Shown here: positions 60,234 through 64,000 of the stretch, in pieces | Numbering within the stretch: position 1 is the first letter of the stretch | How the letters are laid out: every line of letters starts with the position of its first letter | From: JBDTDV01 sp039922875 | GTDB lineage: Bacteria; Actinomycetota; Actinomycetes; Actinomycetales; Microbacteriaceae | Direction: 5' to 3' | Length of the DNA: 64,000 nucleotides | Assembly (NCBI GenBank): GCA_039922875.1 | Contig: JBDTDV010000067.1 | Coordinates: forward strand, 43,970 to 107,969 | Notes under the pieces: model-generated | Seen by the model: only the letters and a program-made list of their open reading frames with translations | What the model was told of the DNA's origin: nothing | Database searches by the model: none | Made by a program: the position numbers and the translations under genes

Positions 60234-61327
60234 GCGATCCGCACGGGGAATCGCCCCAGTTCAGCGGCCCGTTCCGGGTCGGTGACCGGGTACAACTGAC
60301 CGGGCCACGCGGGCGCCTGCACACAATTACCCTGGAGGCAGGCAAGCAGTTTCACACCCATAAAGGCGCCCTCGACCACGACGCGATCATCGGGCTCCCG
60401 GACGGCTCCGTAGTGACGAACACGGTTGGGGTGCCGCATCTCGCCCTCCGCCCGCTCTTGAGCGACTTCGTCATGTCGATGCCTCGCGGCGCGGCGATCA
60501 TCTATCCGAAGGACGCGGCGCAGATCCTGGCCCTGGCCGACATCTTCCCTGGCGCCACGGTGGTCGAGGCCGGAGTAGGATCCGGGGCGCTGTCGCTTTG
60601 GCTTTTGCGAGCCATCGGCCCTGCCGGCACCCTGTTGTCCTTCGAGCGAAGGCCGGAATTTGCCGACGTGGCGCGCGGCAACGCGGCAACGTTTTTCGGA
60701 TTTGAACCGGAGAATTGGCGTATCACGATCGGCGACCTGGCTGACGAGCTCCCGAAAACCTCCGCCCCAGAAAGCGTCGACCGGATCGTGCTCGACATGC
60801 TCGCCCCGTGGGAGTGTCTTTCCGAGTGCGCCGCGACGCTGAAACCCGGTGGCGTGCTGCTGTGCTATGTCGCGACGGTTACCCAACTGTCCAGAGTCGC
60901 GGAGTCGATCAGGTCAACTGGTCTGTTCACCCAGCCCGCTTCGTCCGAGACGATGGTGCGCAGCTGGCACGTCGAAGGGCTTGCCGTTCGGCCGGACCAT
61001 CGGATGATTGGACACACCGGCTTCCTAATCGGCGCGCGCCGGTTGGCGCCCGGTGCCGTGCTTCCCGAGCCCAAGCGCCGGGCATCCAAGAGCGACTATA
61101 GCGACGAGGACCTTCTGGTGTGGAACCCCGACGCGCTGGGGGAGCGCTCGGTCAGTGCCAAGAATCTGCGCAAGCGAGCCAGAGCCTCGGCGGCGGCCGC
61201 CGCGCTTTCCTTGGCCAGAGACTTGCGGGGCGTAATCCCGCCGAACGACCCTTCGTCGGAAACCGGGCCACCGGAATCCGGACTGCCGGAATCCGGGCTG
61301 CCGGAATCCGGTACGGTCATCAACTAG
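60230..61327 (+). CDS. trmI: tRNA (adenine-N1-)-methyltransferase TrmI (position 58)
   Basis: 365-residue TrmI, the tetrameric SAM-dependent enzyme making m1A58 in the T loop. SAM-binding VVEAGVGSGALSLWLLRA (about residue 107), MLAPWECL (about 190) and the N-terminal GPFRVGDRVQL domain are clear. The C-terminal 55 residues are basic and then end in three tandem PESG(L/P) units. ATGA overlap with the HAD gene. In many Actinobacteria trmI lies near proteasome genes; none is here. Confidence 0.94.
   Translation: MSDPHGESPQFSGPFRVGDRVQLTGPRGRLHTITLEAGKQFHTHKGALDHDAIIGLPDGSVVTNTVGVPHLALRPLLSDFVMSMPRGAAIIYPKDAAQILALADIFPGATVVEAGVGSGALSLWLLRAIGPAGTLLSFERRPEFADVARGNAATFFGFEPENWRITIGDLADELPKTSAPESVDRIVLDMLAPWECLSECAATLKPGGVLLCYVATVTQLSRVAESIRSTGLFTQPASSETMVRSWHVEGLAVRPDHRMIGHTGFLIGARRLAPGAVLPEPKRRASKSDYSDEDLLVWNPDALGERSVSAKNLRKRARASAAAAALSLARDLRGVIPPNDPSSETGPPESGLPESGLPESGTVIN
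61269..61313 (+). repeat. Three 15-bp units coding PESG repeats at the TrmI C terminus
   Basis: CCGGAATCCGG recurs at 61271, 61286 and 61301, a 15-bp period within the coding frame of trmI. It gives PESG three times near the end of the protein. Confidence 0.85.
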
Positions 61328-61396
61328 CATGGAAGGCCGAAGGCCCCGCCTTCGCGTCTTCATTCTTCCCCATCCCATCGCACCGAAAGAGGACTT

Positions 61397-62335
61397 GTGC
61401 GCAGAGCATCCGCACTGTTGGTAACCACCGGGCTACTGATCGCGACGCTGTCCGGCTGCAGCGCCGGTCAGGGTTCGGATTGCTCGGCCACAGCGAAGCC
61501 GGGCGCCGCATCCAAGCTGATCAGCGCGAGCGGGCAGTTCGGCGCGACACCCAAGGTCACCTTCCCGACACCTCTGAAGACCGGCACAACCCAAAGCTCC
61601 GACCTGATCAAGGGCACCGGTGTCGCGGTGCACGAGGGCCAGCAAGTGACTCTGGATATCAGCATCTTCAACGGCACAACCGGGGAGTTGCTGCAGAAAG
61701 CCGGCTACGACAAGGATGGCCCGGTCCCGGTTGTGCTCGGCAGCCAAATCCCTCCGGGGCTCCTCAAGGGCCTGGAGTGCGCCACCGTCGGTTCACGAGT
61801 AGCGATCGCGATCTCACCGAAGGATGCCGCAGAGGGCAATACCGGAACCGACTCGTTCGTCGCCGTCGTCGACCTGCACAAGTCGTTCCTGCTTAAGGCG
61901 AATGGAACGCCGCAGCCGACCAGCGCCGGATTCCCGTCGGTCGTGCTGGCGCCCGACGGCACCCCCGGCATCACGGTGCCGAAAATCAACCCGCCGAGCC
62001 AACTGCGGATCGAGGCGCTCAAGAAGGGTGACGGCACCACCGTCAAGCGCGGCGACAAGGTTGTGGTGCACTACACCGGAGTGCTGTGGAAAGAGCGCAC
62101 CGTCTTCGACTCATCCTGGTCGCGCCATGAGCCGGTGACCCTGGTCGCCGACGACGCTGCGTCGGCACAGGGCGGGATCGTGCCGGGATTCGCCGACGCA
62201 TTGCTCGGGCAGAAGGTCGGTTCTCAGGTCGTCGCCATCATTCCGCCGGACAAGGGATATGGCGCGCAGGGATCCGGACAGGTCCCGGCCAATTCCACCC
62301 TCGTGTTCGTGATCGACATCCTCGGTATCCTCTAG
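61397..62335 (+). CDS. FKBP-type peptidyl-prolyl isomerase lipoprotein
   Basis: 312-residue exported lipoprotein: hydrophobic N terminus then the lipobox LSGC (Cys about residue 22). The C-terminal FKBP domain (about residues 215-312) has VVVHYTGVLWKERTVFDSSW and IIPPDKGYG. A more diverged FKBP-like domain precedes it (about 65-160, IPPGLLKGLECATVGS). Acts outside the membrane on folding of exported proteins. GTG with AGAGGAC upstream. Confidence 0.93.
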   Translation: MRRASALLVTTGLLIATLSGCSAGQGSDCSATAKPGAASKLISASGQFGATPKVTFPTPLKTGTTQSSDLIKGTGVAVHEGQQVTLDISIFNGTTGELLQKAGYDKDGPVPVVLGSQIPPGLLKGLECATVGSRVAIAISPKDAAEGNTGTDSFVAVVDLHKSFLLKANGTPQPTSAGFPSVVLAPDGTPGITVPKINPPSQLRIEALKKGDGTTVKRGDKVVVHYTGVLWKERTVFDSSWSRHEPVTLVADDAASAQGGIVPGFADALLGQKVGSQVVAIIPPDKGYGAQGSGQVPANSTLVFVIDILGIL

Positions 62336-62341
62336 CGGCTC

Positions 62342-62347
62342 TAAGAT
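62342..62347 (+). promoter_or_regulatory. -10 element TAAGAT, leaderless start of pafB
   Basis: TAAGAT ends six bases before GTG at 62354. It begins six bases after the FKBP stop codon. Confidence 0.5.
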
Positions 62348-62353
62348 GGCTAG

Positions 62354-63373
62354 GTGTCCCAAGCCCCTGCCCCAGCAAACCGGGTCCCGGTCGAAGAACG
62401 CCTTTTCAGTCTGGTTTTGGCGCTCTTAGCGACCCAGGGCGGGCTGACCAAACGGGAGATCCTCTCGTCGGTGCAGGGTTATCGGCAGCGGTACTCGGCC
62501 GGCGGAGACAACGCGAGCCTGGAGCGGCAATTCGAGCGCGACAAGGACGACATCCGCGAACTCGGCGTGCTGCTGGAGACCGTGGAGGACCCGGCAGATT
62601 CCGGTAACAATCAAAACGTTCGGTATCGCATTCCCAAGGGCAGCTATGAGTTGCCAGCCGATATCACCTTCACACCGCAGGAGATCACCCTGCTCGGGTT
62701 AGCCGCCACGGTGTGGCGAGAAGGATCCCTCTCAACGCAGTCGCGCCGAGCCATCATGAAGCTGCGCTCCCTCGGGGTGGAGTCCGATGCACCGATTCTC
62801 GGCTACGCCCCTTCACTGCGGGTGCGAGAGAACTCATTCGAACCGATCAGCACGGCCCTGGAGCGCGGAGTCATCATCACATTCTCCTATCTGAAACCCG
62901 GCGAGACGCTGCCGCGACCGCGCGCCGTGGCGCCGCTGGCCCTGGTGCAACATCAGGGCCGCTGGCACCTGCACGGTATCGATCAAGGCGTGCAGCAACC
63001 GCGCACCTTTCTGCTGTCTCGCATCGTCGACTCGGTACGCCTCACCGCGCGAAGCTTCCGGCGAAGCGACGCGGACTACGCCGCAACGGCGTTAGCCGAA
63101 CTCGACGCCCTCTGGAGAGCGAACGTCGCGGAGATCGAGGTGGTCGCCGACACTGACGCGGCCACCAGGCTGAACAACAAGTACGGACACAAAGATCGAG
63201 CAAACACCCGGCTCACGGTTCACTACACCGACCTTAACATTCTCGCCGACGAACTCGCCGGTTACGGCCCGGAGGCCAAGGTGCTTTCACCGGCAGAACT
63301 GCGAGACGCGGTCCGAAGCCGACTAGAGGCTGCGGTCGCCAATCACACTGGGCGCGGCGGCACGGATGGCTGA
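62354..63373 (+). CDS. pafB: PafB, WYL-domain transcription activator (DNA damage response)
   Basis: 339-residue protein with an N-terminal winged HTH (about residues 15-80) and a central WYL domain (about 150-225, with FSYLKPGETLPRPRAVAPLAL and GRWHLHGID), then a C-terminal WCX extension. PafB with PafC forms a heterodimer activating RecA-independent DNA-damage genes in mycobacteria. Its stop overlaps the pafC start by 8 nt. Confidence 0.93.
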   Translation: MSQAPAPANRVPVEERLFSLVLALLATQGGLTKREILSSVQGYRQRYSAGGDNASLERQFERDKDDIRELGVLLETVEDPADSGNNQNVRYRIPKGSYELPADITFTPQEITLLGLAATVWREGSLSTQSRRAIMKLRSLGVESDAPILGYAPSLRVRENSFEPISTALERGVIITFSYLKPGETLPRPRAVAPLALVQHQGRWHLHGIDQGVQQPRTFLLSRIVDSVRLTARSFRRSDADYAATALAELDALWRANVAEIEVVADTDAATRLNNKYGHKDRANTRLTVHYTDLNILADELAGYGPEAKVLSPAELRDAVRSRLEAAVANHTGRGGTDG

Positions 63374-64000
63374 ACACGCAACGCCACACCACGCGCAGGA
63401 CAAACTGACCTTTCTGCTCTCCCTGGTGCCGTATCTGATGGATCGCGGCTCGGTCCTGGCCGTCGAGGCGGCCGAGCACTTCGAGGTCGACCCCGAGTTC
63501 ATCCGGGAATCCGTGCGCTTGATCGCGGTCTCCGGGGTCCCGGGGGAGACCTGGCAGTATCAGCCAAACGATCTGTTCGACATCGCCTGGGACGATTTCG
63601 AGGACAATGACGTCATCCGGCTCACCCACCTGGTCGCGATCGATGACTCGCCTCGATTCTCTGCTCGCGAGGCCGCAGCGCTGATCGCGGGCCTGCAATA
63701 CCTGTCGGCGTTACCCGAGAACGCTAACCGCGAAGTGCTGAGTTCTCTGATGGCCAAACTGACCCGCGGATCCTCTGCGACACCGAGTCAACTGGCGGTC
63801 GCGGAGGAATCCGGTGATGAGGTTCTGGCACGGATCAGGCGGGCGGTGACCGACGGGGTCCAAATCGAGTTCGATTATCTCAACGCCCGCGGGGAACGCG
63901 AGCGCCGCCTGGTCGATCCGCTGCGGATCGAGTCCGTTGACACCGACTGGTACCTGCGTGGTTGGTGCCACCTTCGCACGGCGGTGCGCACCTTCCGGCT
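63366..64000 (+). CDS. pafC: PafC, WYL-domain transcription activator (3' end outside window)
   Basis: At least 211 residues, running off the window end. ATG at 63366, overlapping the pafB stop by 8 nt. An N-terminal winged-helix region (DKLTFLLSLVPYLMDRGSV) is followed by the WYL domain, visible as VQIEFDYLNARGERERRLVD, then SVDTDWYLRGWCHLR. Partner of PafB in the damage-response activator. Confidence 0.92.
   Translation, partial: MAEHATPHHAQDKLTFLLSLVPYLMDRGSVLAVEAAEHFEVDPEFIRESVRLIAVSGVPGETWQYQPNDLFDIAWDDFEDNDVIRLTHLVAIDDSPRFSAREAAALIAGLQYLSALPENANREVLSSLMAKLTRGSSATPSQLAVAEESGDEVLARIRRAVTDGVQIEFDYLNARGERERRLVDPLRIESVDTDWYLRGWCHLRTAVRTFR

Noticed and set aside
1..64000. Mobile elements, prophage, toxin-antitoxin or defence genes
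   Set aside because: No transposase, integrase, terminal inverted repeat, phage structural gene or recognised defence domain was seen on either strand.

Overview
The window is a gene-dense, high-GC stretch of an actinobacterial chromosome, most like family Microbacteriaceae. Evidence: RbpA, WhiA, OpcA, the mycothiol enzyme MshC, PafB/PafC, a SufBDC operon with a Rieske-type protein, DUF3097 and DUF3099 proteins, a Ku/LigD pair, and no proteasome genes beside PafBC. No insertion sequence, integrase, phage gene or CRISPR array was seen. Almost everything is chromosomal core or lineage-core content, so the interest lies in gene architecture, overlaps, small repeats and start-site signals rather than in a new island.

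Layout: 0-7.4 kb holds the end of uvrC, rapZ, whiA, sodA, the glycolytic run gap-pgk-tpiA, secG and rbpA. 7.5-15.7 kb (minus strand) is a pentose phosphate operon: tkt, tal, pgi, zwf, opcA, pgl. 15.9-17.8 kb has the convergent heme O and heme A synthase genes ctaB and ctaA, whose 3' ends overlap. 18.1-22.3 kb is the iron-sulfur assembly operon sufB-sufD-Rieske-sufC-sufT-like. 22.3-26.1 kb has bioY, an ABC-F ATPase, SURF1 and two small proteins. 26.1-31.9 kb has a FabG-like reductase, serB, the divergent glgC/glgA pair, an ABC ATPase, rpmE2 and a DEDDh exonuclease. 31.9-39.4 kb has treS, a hydrolase/glycosyltransferase pair, a histidine phosphatase, a sirtuin, an rRNA/tRNA methyltransferase and a D-Ala-D-Ala carboxypeptidase.

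39.5-45.8 kb is a DNA repair neighbourhood: an SF2 helicase, Ku with a ten-unit KSPA(Q/K) tail, LigD, and a J-domain protein with a degenerate nuclease-like (NERD-type) domain. 45.8-53.5 kb holds a DUF3097 protein, a cold shock protein with a near-perfect terminator, and the trehalose-from-glycogen operon glgX-treY-treZ. 53.5-64 kb has small uncharacterised genes, tRNA-Leu(GAG), an M20 peptidase, uppP, mshC, a PAC2 protein, a HAD phosphatase, trmI, an FKBP lipoprotein, pafB and the start of pafC.

Themes: central carbon flow (glycolysis, pentose phosphate, ADP-glucose to alpha-glucan to trehalose by TreYZ and TreS), cofactor and respiratory assembly (Suf, CtaA/B, SURF1), and DNA damage handling (UvrC, Ku/LigD, helicase, PafBC). 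A recurrent window-wide signal is a TANNNT -10 hexamer 6-8 nt before the start codon with no ribosome binding site. It appears at about fifteen genes on both strands, indicating many leaderless transcripts, and it helps to fix several start codons.
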